DNA of 64,000 bases. It comes from DATFTE01 sp963840665. Lineage in GTDB: Bacteria; Acidobacteriota; Terriglobia; Terriglobales; Acidobacteriaceae. The notes below the pieces were generated by a model. That model searched no databases and was not told the origin of the DNA. It saw only the letters and a list, made by a program, of their open reading frames with translations. Position numbers and translations under genes: made by a program. The number at the start of each line of letters is the position of its first letter. Within the stretch, counting starts at the first letter, position 1. The stretch covers positions 806,001-870,000 of the forward strand of contig CAWIZO010000008.1 in NCBI GenBank assembly GCA_963840665.1, in the 5' to 3' direction. Positions 42,364-50,778 of this stretch are shown in pieces.

Positions 42364-43046
42364 CGAGCCTGCGCGGCAGAGGTGGGCCAGGGGGCTTCGG
42401 TGCGAATTTCACTGCTGGCGCGAAGATTCTGGAGCCAGGCAGTGAGAAGCTGATTCATTTTCTGTTGGGTCAGAAGCTCGCGGATTTTCGGAGTCACTTC
42501 GGAAAGAGGAACTTCCTGTGCTCCCTTCTGCCGAAGCTGAGGCAGCAACTCCTGACTGTAGTAACTCTCGATACTGTGGGGATCGATCTGCACCGAGGGA
42601 CGCAACCGGGCATCGACCAGTCGGAGAACATCAAGCTCAAGCGCGACCCGGGTCTTGAACTCGCTTTCAGTCAGGCCGTAGCGGAAGAGAAGAGCCTGCC
42701 ATGCGGAATCGGTTCCGGCCCCCGGGTATTGATTGCGAACCTGGGCAATACGATCGGCGACTTCCTGCGGCGTGGCATGAGCGAAATCGGATGATGCCAT
42801 CTGCTCGCGCAACAGTTCCTGATCGATCAGACGGTCAAGCGCGGCTTTGCGCTCCTCGGCGGTGATCTGGTCGAGAGGGTGGCCGGCGACGAAAGCCTCG
42901 TAGCAGAGGGCATCCTCCCAATCGCTTTGCAGGATGATATGGCCGTTCACAGTAGCCACGATGCGGTCGATGACTTCGCCGGCGCAGGCAAAAATGGCCA
43001 CCAGTAAGAGCGCCGCCGCGGGAAATAGGGTGCGTTTGGTAATCAT
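42360..43046 (-). CDS. SurA-like periplasmic chaperone without PPIase domain
   Basis: 228 residues; a signal peptide (TLFPAAALLLVAIFACAG) is followed by the SurA N-terminal domain: VIDRIVATVNGHIILQSDWE, RKAALDRLIDQELLREQM, then helices to LTESEFKTRVALELDVLRLV and the segment SIESYYSQELLPQLRQ. The parvulin-type isomerase domains of SurA are absent; the C-terminal helix KIRELLTQQKMNQLLTAWLQ corresponds to the part that closes the chaperone core. It should hold outer-membrane proteins in the periplasm. It overlaps the end of bamA by one base and the start of tamB by four. Confidence 0.87.
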   Translation of the reverse strand: MITKRTLFPAAALLLVAIFACAGEVIDRIVATVNGHIILQSDWEDALCYEAFVAGHPLDQITAEERKAALDRLIDQELLREQMASSDFAHATPQEVADRIAQVRNQYPGAGTDSAWQALLFRYGLTESEFKTRVALELDVLRLVDARLRPSVQIDPHSIESYYSQELLPQLRQKGAQEVPLSEVTPKIRELLTQQKMNQLLTAWLQNLRASSEIRTEAPWPTSAAQAR

Positions 43047-46000
43047 CAGAACGTCTGTCCAATACTAAAGTACACGTTGAAATGGCCTACCCGTTGCCCG
43101 TTAAAGAACGGAGTGCTCGCGGGACACGACGACGTGGGCTGCGAGTTGCTCTCGGGAGCAGTCGACTGGCAACTGGGAAAATACGGCGGATTTAGATTGT
43201 ATCCGAAATCAAAGCGCACCGGACCAATCGGCGTCTTATAACGCACGCCCACGCCGATCGCATGGGAAATGTAGTTGTAGTCACACTCATCCCGCGTGCT
43301 GGCTTGGCGGCATAAGAATGGAGCCGACTGATTCCAGCGCAGCAGACTGTTCACCATGTTGTGACCAGCCGTAAAGACATTCCCGGCGTCCTCGAACACC
43401 GCGAAGCTGAGGTTCTCCTGAAAATAGGGCAGGTTCGCCGGCGGGAAACGCAACTCGAGATTATTTACGAAGACGGCGGCTCCGCCTAAAGGAAACCCGG
43501 TGGTGGGGTCACGAGGGCCAGCCTGATTCAATCCGAAGCCGCGGTGAGTATTGCCGCCGCCCGAAAAGAAGCGTTCTGGCAATGGGATAACGGCGCAACT
43601 GGTGAGGCCGTGGGGACAAGGCGCCCCGGGATTGAGGATATATGTGTTCGCCAGGTTATTCTCCACTCCAATGCGGATGGAACGAGCGAAGACAAACTTC
43701 TTTTCGAGGGGCCGGTTTTTTCCAAAGGCGTGATAGGTAGTGTTCTGAATCAGGGCGCGGCTGAAGTCGGCTTCCGACCCGAAATATCCCGAGGCCAAGC
43801 CGCCGTCGAAGGTGGTGTAGTTCCCCTTGGTCGATTCGAGCGGGTTATCGCGCTTGTCGCGAATGTAGCTGAAGCCGGGCATCCCGACGCGGGTGGGCAA
43901 TGAGAACAACGGAATGAGGTCTTGCGTCACCTCGATGTTGGTAGCTTTCACCCGCCGGTAGGTGAAGCGGTAGAACATGGTGCTGGCCTTGCTGAGGATT
44001 TCCTCTGCTTGTACGGAACCTTCGAGACGCTGCGAGGTGAATGTCGTGACGTCGAGCGTATTGTCGTAAAAGGCGGTTAGTGTCAGTCGCCACGCAGTAC
44101 TGTTGAACCATCGTGGAGCGTCGTAACTGACAAGGGCACGCTGTTGCAGACGACCCACGTGTCCTTTGAAGGTGACGGTGTGATCGCGCCCCCGGAAATT
44201 AAGGCGGGTCACATCGAGCGAAACCCTGGGGCTCACTCCCATAGCGCCCTGCGGTGTGGTGGTGCCGACTGCGGGTGTCCCTGTCTGGAATTCCAATCCG
44301 ACTCCGTAGTTGAACGTGTAGCGCTTGGCCTCCTGAAGGTCGACTAGGACGTTCTTCTGCGGCTCGACGCCGTTTGGGTTCTGTACGGCAGTATCGACCT
44401 GACTAAAGATGCCGAGGTCGTAGAGACTCTGCTGAGTCTTGAGTATCTTGAGCTGGCTTAGCGGGTCGCCAGATTTGACCTTCACTTCACGCTCAATCAC
44501 GAACGGCTTGGTGTAATAGAGACCCGAGATCAGAACCTTGCCGACGAAAACCTGTTCGCCTTCATGCAAGGTATAGGAGACATCCATGTGGTTGGGTTTA
44601 TCGGGCGAGGGTTTGGCGGCCGCTTCAAAGGTGGCGTCGGGGAATCCATTGTTAAAGTAGTAGTTCAAGAGGATGTCGCGATCGGCGGCGATATTCGATT
44701 CCGAAAACGGCTGGCCCGCCGACGTGTTTAATGGCGGAAACTGGTCTTCGGCGACGATATGGTTCCCTTCGATATGTAAGCCGCCAACCAGAGTCTGCGC
44801 GCCTTCATCGATCGTGATTTCAACGGCGATGGTGTTCTCTTGACCGTCGTAGTTATCGAGAACGTTGCTGCTGACTTTGACTTCCTGGAACCCGTTGGTG
44901 CGGTAAAGAGTCTCGATGCCGCGCACGTCGTTATTCAACAAACTCTGGTTGAAGCGGCCCTGGGAAAATACTCTGCTGGCCGGTTGCACTTGCATGCGCG
45001 GTAAAAGAAAGTCGCTGGCAAAATATTTGTTGCCCTTGATCTGGACCTTCACCAGTTTGTGACGGGCGCCTTCATCGATGACGTAGATGACTCGAAGCTC
45101 ATTGTCCTGGGGATCGTTGTGCTTCTTGTATCCGACTTTGGCTTCGAAGTAACCGCGGGTTTGCAGGTAGTTGAGCAGGTTGCGGCGGCCTTCGTTCAGC
45201 AAGTCGTCATCGAGCGCGTTTTCTTCATACACTGGAACGCTTTTCTTAAGTTCGCCGCGTTTGATCTTGTAACCTTCGGCGACGATGTCGACGGTGGGAC
45301 CGGGCTGGACATCGAGGGTGTAGTCGACCACATTGGTATCGGCGTGGTAGGTCCGATTGGTGATCGACACCTGCGCCAGCAAACGATTCTTCTTTTGAAA
45401 TTTCTTTCGCAAGCGGTCCAGCGCGTTGCTGACACGCTGGGCAGAGACGGTATCGCCCGGGTGCATCTTGGCGATGTCTTGCACCTGCTCCTCCGAGTAA
45501 ACAGGGTTGCCGGTAACATTGACGCGTCCAATTCGGGCTTGCGGGCCGGGCTTTACGCGGAACAGGATCGATATCTGCTGCGTCTCGGGATTTTGCTTTT
45601 CTTCGTCCTCGATAGTGGATTTGTAGTAACCGTTCTCCTTCATAAGCAGTTCAATGCTGGTATGAGCGCGGTCGATCTTATCTTTGGTAAAGGGGTCGCC
45701 CAACTGCAGTTTCGAGGCGTTGACGATCTGGTTCGCGGTAGGGCGGGACGGATTTCCGACAACCCGGATGTCACCAATGAAATAGTTCGGTTCACTCACG
45801 AAGGTGAGGGTGACGTCGCCATCGAAGGTACGCTCGGCTTCGACGCGAAGGTCGGCGAAGCGCCCCGTGCCGTGCAGCACTTGCATGCTTTGGCGCAGCA
45901 GATCGCGATCGAAGGGCTGACCGGCCTTCTGCGGGATCATCTTTCGCATGAGGTCCTGATCGGCATCCGAAAGACCGGGCAAGCGGAGCTCACGAACAGT

Positions 46001-46138
46001 AAGGCCTTGGTAGGAAGACACTCCAGTTGCGGCAGGCAAAGATTCGGCTGCGGCTCGGCCAGGGGGATTTTGCCCCGCGACTATTGAGGACAGCGTCAGC
46101 GCCACCACGGCAATCAACAGTACTCCCCGAACTCGCAA
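43046..46138 (-). CDS. bamA: BamA/Omp85-family outer-membrane assembly factor
   Basis: 1,030 residues from TTG 46138, chosen because GAGGGAG lies upstream and the signal peptide LLIAVVALTLSSIVAG follows; the frame is open to 46264. About five to six POTRA-like units come first (for example TVRELRLPGLSDADQDLMRK, ARIGRVNVTGNPVYSEEQVQ, HKLVKVQIKGNKYFASDFLL, QTLVGGLHIEGNHIVAEDQF, VFVGKVLISGLYYTKPFVIE). The barrel carries HRGFGLNQAGPRD, the conserved RGF of loop 6, and ends in aromatic Phe (NVYFSIGQTF), the insertion signal. It inserts barrel proteins into the outer membrane. It heads the operon with the SurA-like gene and tamB; whether it is BamA or TamA is not certain. Confidence 0.92.
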   Translation of the reverse strand: MRVRGVLLIAVVALTLSSIVAGQNPPGRAAAESLPAATGVSSYQGLTVRELRLPGLSDADQDLMRKMIPQKAGQPFDRDLLRQSMQVLHGTGRFADLRVEAERTFDGDVTLTFVSEPNYFIGDIRVVGNPSRPTANQIVNASKLQLGDPFTKDKIDRAHTSIELLMKENGYYKSTIEDEEKQNPETQQISILFRVKPGPQARIGRVNVTGNPVYSEEQVQDIAKMHPGDTVSAQRVSNALDRLRKKFQKKNRLLAQVSITNRTYHADTNVVDYTLDVQPGPTVDIVAEGYKIKRGELKKSVPVYEENALDDDLLNEGRRNLLNYLQTRGYFEAKVGYKKHNDPQDNELRVIYVIDEGARHKLVKVQIKGNKYFASDFLLPRMQVQPASRVFSQGRFNQSLLNNDVRGIETLYRTNGFQEVKVSSNVLDNYDGQENTIAVEITIDEGAQTLVGGLHIEGNHIVAEDQFPPLNTSAGQPFSESNIAADRDILLNYYFNNGFPDATFEAAAKPSPDKPNHMDVSYTLHEGEQVFVGKVLISGLYYTKPFVIEREVKVKSGDPLSQLKILKTQQSLYDLGIFSQVDTAVQNPNGVEPQKNVLVDLQEAKRYTFNYGVGLEFQTGTPAVGTTTPQGAMGVSPRVSLDVTRLNFRGRDHTVTFKGHVGRLQQRALVSYDAPRWFNSTAWRLTLTAFYDNTLDVTTFTSQRLEGSVQAEEILSKASTMFYRFTYRRVKATNIEVTQDLIPLFSLPTRVGMPGFSYIRDKRDNPLESTKGNYTTFDGGLASGYFGSEADFSRALIQNTTYHAFGKNRPLEKKFVFARSIRIGVENNLANTYILNPGAPCPHGLTSCAVIPLPERFFSGGGNTHRGFGLNQAGPRDPTTGFPLGGAAVFVNNLELRFPPANLPYFQENLSFAVFEDAGNVFTAGHNMVNSLLRWNQSAPFLCRQASTRDECDYNYISHAIGVGVRYKTPIGPVRFDFGYNLNPPYFPSCQSTAPESNSQPTSSCPASTPFFNGQRVGHFNVYFSIGQTF

Positions 46139-46288
46139 ACAGGCTCCCTCAAGGCGCGGATGGTCGCTTAACTGTTTCGATGAAGTATCGTAGGGCAATT
46201 GTTGTCTTATGGGACCGATCGCCGTTCCGGTCCCTGCGGGTTCACCGGACAAATCGGACCGCACCTATAATAAAGGCTCGGAGCAGAA

Positions 46289-47311
46289 GTGGTGACGTCT
46301 TTGGAAGAACGATATTCGCGGCAAGTCTTGTTTCCGGGGATCGGCCCCGAGGGACAGCGAAAGTTAGCGGCAGCCCGGGTCGCGGTTGTCGGCTGCGGAG
46401 CGACCGGATCGGCGATCGTGTCTTTACTGGCGAGAGCCGGCGTGGGAACGCTTCGGATCATCGATCGCGATTATGTCGAGCCCAGCAATCTGCAGCGGCA
46501 GTCGCTGTTCGATGAGGCAGACGCTGCGGAATCTCTGCCCAAGGCGATTGCGGCGGCAAAGAAGATTGGCCTGTTCAATTCACAGATTGTCGTAGAGCCT
46601 CAAGTTGCAGATGTCACCCCCGGCAACATCGAGGCTTTGCTCTCCGGAACGGACCTGATTTTAGACGGCACCGACAATTTCGAGACGCGGTATCTGATCA
46701 ATGATTTTGCCGTGAAGAATTCCCTGCCTTGGATTTATACGGCTGCGGTAGGAAGCTACGGCGTGACTTTGAATATCCAGCCAGGACGGACGGCTTGCCT
46801 GGCGTGTATCTTTCCCGATGCCCCTCGCGGGGCCGTGGAGACTTGCGAGACTTCCGGGATTTTGAACTCTGCGGTGAATCTCGCAGCCTCGGTGGCGGCG
46901 ACCGAGGCGTTGAAGCTACTGGTCGGTGCTGAGGATCGCCTGCGCCGGACATTGCTGTCGTTCGATGTCTGGAGGAATGACCGGGCGGAGGTGTCGGCGG
47001 GTAGACCCCGGCCGGGATGCCGTGCATGCGGGGAGCGGGAGTTTACCCATCTGGCGGGAGAAGGGCGTCCCCACATCACGCTCTGTGGACGGAACTCGGT
47101 ACAGATCCATGAGCGGCAGCGGCCCCTCGACTTCGTGGAAATGAGCGCCCGGCTCAAGCCTTTGGGCCAAGTGCGGCACAACGACTTTGTCCTCAAGTTC
47201 TGGCACGATCCATATGAAATGACCCTGTTCCCTGATGGGCGGGCCATCATCAAGGGCACAACCGATGCCGCCGTGGCCAGAAGTCTCTATGCCCGATACG
47301 TGGGAAGCTAG
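46289..47311 (+). CDS. ThiF/MoeB/HesA-family adenylyltransferase
   Basis: 340 residues from GTG 46289. An E1-like enzyme that adenylates the C-terminus of a small sulfur carrier (ThiS or MoaD-like). Seen: ERYSRQVLFPGIGPEGQRKL, nucleotide loop VVGCGATGSAIVSLLARAGV, RIIDRDYVEPSNLQRQSLFD, and the dinucleotide/catalytic region GTDNFETRYLINDFAVKNSLPW. Zinc site cysteines are CLACIFP and CRACGE. The C-terminal 75 residues (ITLCGRNSVQIHERQRPLDF on) are an extra domain seen in acidobacterial forms. The sulfur carrier gene is not next to it. Confidence 0.9.
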   Translation: MVTSLEERYSRQVLFPGIGPEGQRKLAAARVAVVGCGATGSAIVSLLARAGVGTLRIIDRDYVEPSNLQRQSLFDEADAAESLPKAIAAAKKIGLFNSQIVVEPQVADVTPGNIEALLSGTDLILDGTDNFETRYLINDFAVKNSLPWIYTAAVGSYGVTLNIQPGRTACLACIFPDAPRGAVETCETSGILNSAVNLAASVAATEALKLLVGAEDRLRRTLLSFDVWRNDRAEVSAGRPRPGCRACGEREFTHLAGEGRPHITLCGRNSVQIHERQRPLDFVEMSARLKPLGQVRHNDFVLKFWHDPYEMTLFPDGRAIIKGTTDAAVARSLYARYVGS

Positions 47312-47480
47312 AAAACCCGCGCCAGACAAGGCATTCCGGGTGTAAGATGCGATTGTAGTCGCAGGGCAGATCGCCCAGAGCTCCTCCTTCTGATCCTCGT
47401 TTTCCATTTTTTGATCCTGGAGGCGTTCTCCGCGAAGGGCCTCGACTCTCAAGTTTTACTTGAAGTTTCTAGGAGGAAGT

Positions 47481-48050
47481 ATGGGTCCACTGAAGTCTCT
47501 CTCTCTGGTTCTTCTGCTCTCAGGTTTGGCATTAGGGCAAGCAACGGTGATTGGTGGAACCGCCAGCAACTGGGCACCACCTTATGGAGTCTATGCTGCG
47601 CCCTTCGTTCCCCTGGTCGTTACGCCGTCGGTTTCTTTGGAGACGGTATCTCCTTCTCCGGTTGGCGCCAGTAATGCGACCTTCGGGAACGTGGCGGGAG
47701 CGCGGAATGCAACCCTGGAAATCGTGACGCCACCTCCGGTTGGGGTTTATACGGTACCAGTGTGGTACGGCCCGAAGCCTGCGGAACATTATGGCGCAGC
47801 CATGGAGATGCACCACGAGATGGAGATGCACGGCGAAATGCACGAGCACGGGGGAATGCACGAAGAGCACGTGCGACACCTGGAGGTGGGCGTAGCATCG
47901 TGGCAGAGCTCCCACAGTGTTAAGCAATTGATGGCGAGTGCGGCACCTGTGAAGAGGGCTTCACGGACCTATACGAATGCCGACATCGACCGCTTCAATC
48001 AATCGACGGGCAATGTGAAGTATGACGGGAAGAACGAGAAGATGAATTAA
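47481..48050 (+). CDS. Exported His/Met-rich protein, possible metal binder
   Basis: 189 residues from ATG 47481, preceded by AGGAGGAAGT. A signal peptide (KSLSLVLLLSGLALGQ) leads into a Pro/Val-rich region. Residues about 108-133 are a striking cluster: ten Met and ten or so His/Glu in patterns MEMHHEMEMHGEMHEHGGMH and EEH. This resembles copper- or silver-binding stretches of periplasmic metal proteins. The C-terminal half (TYTNADIDRFNQSTGNVKYD) has no known match. I do not recognise a family; the metal is not determined. It is alone between a ThiF-like gene and convergent aroA. Confidence 0.7.
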   Translation: MGPLKSLSLVLLLSGLALGQATVIGGTASNWAPPYGVYAAPFVPLVVTPSVSLETVSPSPVGASNATFGNVAGARNATLEIVTPPPVGVYTVPVWYGPKPAEHYGAAMEMHHEMEMHGEMHEHGGMHEEHVRHLEVGVASWQSSHSVKQLMASAAPVKRASRTYTNADIDRFNQSTGNVKYDGKNEKMN

Positions 48051-48053
48051 GTC

Positions 48054-48107
48054 GGTGGCAGGTCGCCGGTCTTCGGTCGCAGCATATGGCGACCTGCCGC
48101 CGGCGAC
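48054..48107. repeat. Heptad array inside a long hairpin
   Basis: GGTGGCA, GGTCGCC, GGTCTTC, GGTCGCA in 7-base register (48054-48081). GGCAGGTCGC (48057-48066) pairs with GCGACCTGCC (48089-48098). It lies between two convergent genes and could stop transcription from either side, though there is no T run. Confidence 0.75.
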
Positions 48108-48118
48108 CCGCGACCGTT

Positions 48119-49402
48119 CTATCTTTGCGTTACGCTCTCAATCGCCTGGAAGAATTCCGGGTACGAGATAACCGCAGCGTCGGCCCCGTGAATGACGGTT
48201 TCGCCCTCCGCCCTTAGAGCGGCGACGGCGAATGCCATGGCGATGCGGTGGTCGCCGAATGAATCGATCTCTGCTCCGCAAAGTTTTTGCCCGCCGGGAA
48301 TTTTCAATCCATCTTCCAGTTCTTCTACTTCCGCATTCATCGCCCGCAGATTTTTCGCCATGGCGGCGATGCGGTCCGATTCTTTTACCCGTAGCTCGCC
48401 TGCATCACGAATCTCGATACCAGTTGTCATATAGGGCGAGATCGCGGCTAGCACCGGAATCTCGTCAATCAGCGACACGGTGTCGGCTCCCGCGATGGTC
48501 GTTCCCTTCAGCTTGCTGCCTTCGACCTGCACCGTTCCCACCAGTTCGCCATGATGTTCTTCCAACTGGGTCACGGAAATTCGCGCGCCCATGGCGATCA
48601 GAATATCGAGCAGGCGGGCGCGAGTGGGATTCATGAGCAGATTGGTGAGCGTCAACTGCGAATCTGGAAACAGAGCCGCCGCGCAAAGAAAAAATGCCGC
48701 GCTCGAAATGTCTCCGGGGATGTGGGCTTCGATCGCATGCAGGACCTGACCTCCACGGATGCGAGTTTCGTTCCCATGGCGGTGGAGTTCAGCCCCAAAC
48801 GCGCGTAGCGCTAGTTCGCCGTGGTCGCGGGTGCGAGCTGGTTCTTCGACTCGAGTCTCGCCGCTGGCGAATAACCCGGCGAACAAAAGAGACGACTTCA
48901 CCTGAGCCGAGGCCACTGGCATCGCGTAGTCGATCGCTTTGAGCGATCCGCCGGTGATTCGGATCGGAGGCCGGTTCCCTTCTGAAGATGTAATTTTCGC
49001 TCCCATCAGCTCGAGAGGCTTGATAATGCGGGCCATGGGACGTCGGGAAAGGGATTCGTCGCCCGTGAGTTCACTGTTGTAACGTTGCCCGGCAAGGATG
49101 CCGCTGAGCATACGCATGGTAGATCCGGAGTTGCCGCAATCGAGCGCGGTAGTGGGGATAGCCAAATCGGAACCACGGCCCTGGATCGTAATTTGATTCT
49201 CTTTTCGCTCCCACACAACTCCAAGAGTTCTAAGACAGCCGAGAGTGCTGGCGCAATCAGCTCCAGTCGAAAAGTTCTCGAGACGCGTGGTTCCCGTCGC
49301 GATGGCTGCAAGCATCGCGTAGCGGTGCGAGATCGATTTATCGCCCGGAAGGCTTAGGGAACCGTGGATGGTTCGGACCGGGTGAACGCGGTAGGAAGGC
49401 AT
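48119..49402 (-). CDS. aroA: 3-phosphoshikimate 1-carboxyvinyltransferase (EPSP synthase)
   Basis: 427 residues from ATG 49402. Shikimate-pathway enzyme joining phosphoenolpyruvate to shikimate-3-phosphate. Signatures: LPGDKSISHRYAMLAAIATG, DCGNSGSTMRMLSGILAGQR, the LTGDESLSRRPM segment, and RVKESDRIAAMAKNLRAMN plus DSFGDHRIAMAFAVAALRA. The upstream frame to 49468 is repeat DNA. The start has no Shine-Dalgarno site: the leader is a 7-base repeat array of A/T-rich units that reaches the ATG. It is probably co-directional with the gene at 49487. Confidence 0.95.
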   Translation of the reverse strand: MPSYRVHPVRTIHGSLSLPGDKSISHRYAMLAAIATGTTRLENFSTGADCASTLGCLRTLGVVWERKENQITIQGRGSDLAIPTTALDCGNSGSTMRMLSGILAGQRYNSELTGDESLSRRPMARIIKPLELMGAKITSSEGNRPPIRITGGSLKAIDYAMPVASAQVKSSLLFAGLFASGETRVEEPARTRDHGELALRAFGAELHRHGNETRIRGGQVLHAIEAHIPGDISSAAFFLCAAALFPDSQLTLTNLLMNPTRARLLDILIAMGARISVTQLEEHHGELVGTVQVEGSKLKGTTIAGADTVSLIDEIPVLAAISPYMTTGIEIRDAGELRVKESDRIAAMAKNLRAMNAEVEELEDGLKIPGGQKLCGAEIDSFGDHRIAMAFAVAALRAEGETVIHGADAAVISYPEFFQAIESVTQR

Positions 49403-49489
49403 TGTTGATTTTTGATTGTTGATTTTTGAATTCAAAAGCAAAGCCCTTTGTCGGCGGTTTTCAATCAAAAATCAACAATCGACAATCTA
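49401..49489. repeat. Inverted pair of 7-base arrays in the aroA leader
   Basis: ATTGTTG, ATTTTTG, ATTGTTG, ATTTTTG (49401-49428) and CAATCAA, AAATCAA, CAATCGA, CAATCTA (49462-49489). The two arrays are inverted copies: a perfect 17-base inverted repeat joins 49402-49418 to 49462-49478, so the aroA messenger leader can form a long hairpin next to the start codon. Confidence 0.88.
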
Positions 49490-49894
49490 GCCAAGTGCCT
49501 TAGCCTCGGCGGTAGCTTCTCTGAGGATGTCAGCTGGCACTTCTTTCATCGCGAGGCTGAATTCAAACATGGGGATTTCGGTGCCGCGTCCCCAGCGACC
49601 GGTTTCCCAATGCGCGCGCACGAACTTGATCGCCGCCTGGCCAGTCAGATCAAGAAGGATGGGGTGCTCTCCGCGATAGAACTTTTGCGGAAAAGAAGCC
49701 ACGGCCTTCGGCTCCCATGTGGTTCCGTCGGCCGAGCCGTGGATGCTGACATCCAGCGACTCTTGCTCGACGATGTCGGTGATATCAAGCGTCAACAGGA
49801 AGACACGATTGGACGCGGAGCTGACATCAACCGAGGAACCGTCTCCCTTGGCGTGAATCGTAGTTTTCTGCGGAACGAGGAAGGTATCGATCAT
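49487..49894 (-). CDS. Conserved protein of unknown function
   Basis: 135 residues, no signal peptide. It looks like a beta-sandwich (alternating strands in VFLLTLDITDIVEQESLDVS, SIHGSADGTTWEPKAVASFP, HPILLDLTGQAAIKFVRAHW). I recognise no enzyme motif. Similar short proteins occur next to aroA in related genomes as far as I recall, but I would not stake a function on it. The stop lies at the edge of a heptad array. Confidence 0.6.
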   Translation of the reverse strand: MIDTFLVPQKTTIHAKGDGSSVDVSSASNRVFLLTLDITDIVEQESLDVSIHGSADGTTWEPKAVASFPQKFYRGEHPILLDLTGQAAIKFVRAHWETGRWGRGTEIPMFEFSLAMKEVPADILREATAEAKALG

Positions 49895-49918
49895 AACGTG
49901 AGAATTGTAGCAAAGAGC

Positions 49919-49953
49919 AGTTCTCAGTTCCGGGTTCTCAGTTCTCAGTTGAG
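49919..49953. repeat. 7-base-period tandem repeat (AGTTCTC type)
   Basis: AGTTCTC, AGTTCCG, GGTTCTC, AGTTCTC, AGTTGAG in exact register, filling nearly the whole gap between two genes on the same strand. Confidence 0.92.
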
Positions 49954-49955
49954 CA

Positions 49956-50750
49956 CTATCGTGCGGCGTCCAGAAACTGCCTCAGCACTTTCCCCACGTC
50001 TTCCGGTCGCTCCCAGACCGCGTAATGACCGGCGCGGGGAATCGCCTTCATCTGGGCATTGGGGATGTTTGCGCGCATGAGTTCGGCGTCGGCAGGAGTG
50101 GAGAGCGTGTCTTCGTCTCCCACCACGACCAGTGCGGGAACATTGATCGTCTTAAGCGTGGGAACAGAGTCGGGTCGCTGAGCCATGCCCTGCTGCACCA
50201 GATTGATGTCCTGCGGCGACATCTTCATCATCAGTTTGCGCGCGGAGCTCACCAGGTCGGGGCGCGTGCGCTGCGTGGTTTCCCCGAAGAGTTTGGGCAG
50301 CATGCTATCGACGAAGGGTTCGACTCCCTTTTCGAGAACGTCGGCGGCGGCTTGCAGGCGGTTGGCGCGGGCCTGGTCGTTGTCGGGTTGGGCCTTGGTA
50401 TCGATGAAGGCGAGACTGGCGACCCGTCCGCGATTGCGCCTCCAGAATTCGAAGAGGATATAGCCCCCGATGGATACTCCGGCGAAAGCGGCGCGGCCGA
50501 CGTCAGCATCATCGAGAATGCGAGTCAGATCGGCGGCGTGTTTCTCCATGGTGGCGGGACCTTCGCCGGGCTCAGAGACGCCATGGGCGCGCAGGTCTGG
50601 AAGAATGACGCGATAACGCGAAGTGAGAGCCAGCGCTGCCGGATTCCAGAGTTCGTGGCTGGCGGGAAAAGGATGCAGCAGGACTACCGGAGGGCCGTCG
50701 CCTTCAACTTCGTAATAGATTTCAGCATCACCGCTCTTGATGGTGGGCAT
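49956..50750 (-). CDS. Alpha/beta-hydrolase
   Basis: 264 residues. Classic alpha/beta-hydrolase fold: oxyanion region VVLLHPFPASHELWNP, nucleophile elbow GVSIGGYILFEFWRRN with the serine in GxSxG, acid in VVVGDEDTLSTPADA, and His in IPRAGHYAVWERPEDV. It resembles the 3-oxoadipate enol-lactonase and haloperoxidase group, but substrates are not predictable. It is cytoplasmic. The gap downstream is a heptad array. Confidence 0.88.
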   Translation of the reverse strand: MPTIKSGDAEIYYEVEGDGPPVVLLHPFPASHELWNPAALALTSRYRVILPDLRAHGVSEPGEGPATMEKHAADLTRILDDADVGRAAFAGVSIGGYILFEFWRRNRGRVASLAFIDTKAQPDNDQARANRLQAAADVLEKGVEPFVDSMLPKLFGETTQRTRPDLVSSARKLMMKMSPQDINLVQQGMAQRPDSVPTLKTINVPALVVVGDEDTLSTPADAELMRANIPNAQMKAIPRAGHYAVWERPEDVGKVLRQFLDAAR

Positions 50751-50778
50751 GGCTAACGGATTTAAACATACAAAATCT

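Noticed and set aside
45059..46087. 342-codon frame on the plus strand
   Set aside because: It is antisense to bamA, whose domains are clear; its codons mirror the real gene.
18112..49953. CRISPR arrays
   Set aside because: Repeat units are 7 or 9 bases with no spacers, and no cas gene is present.
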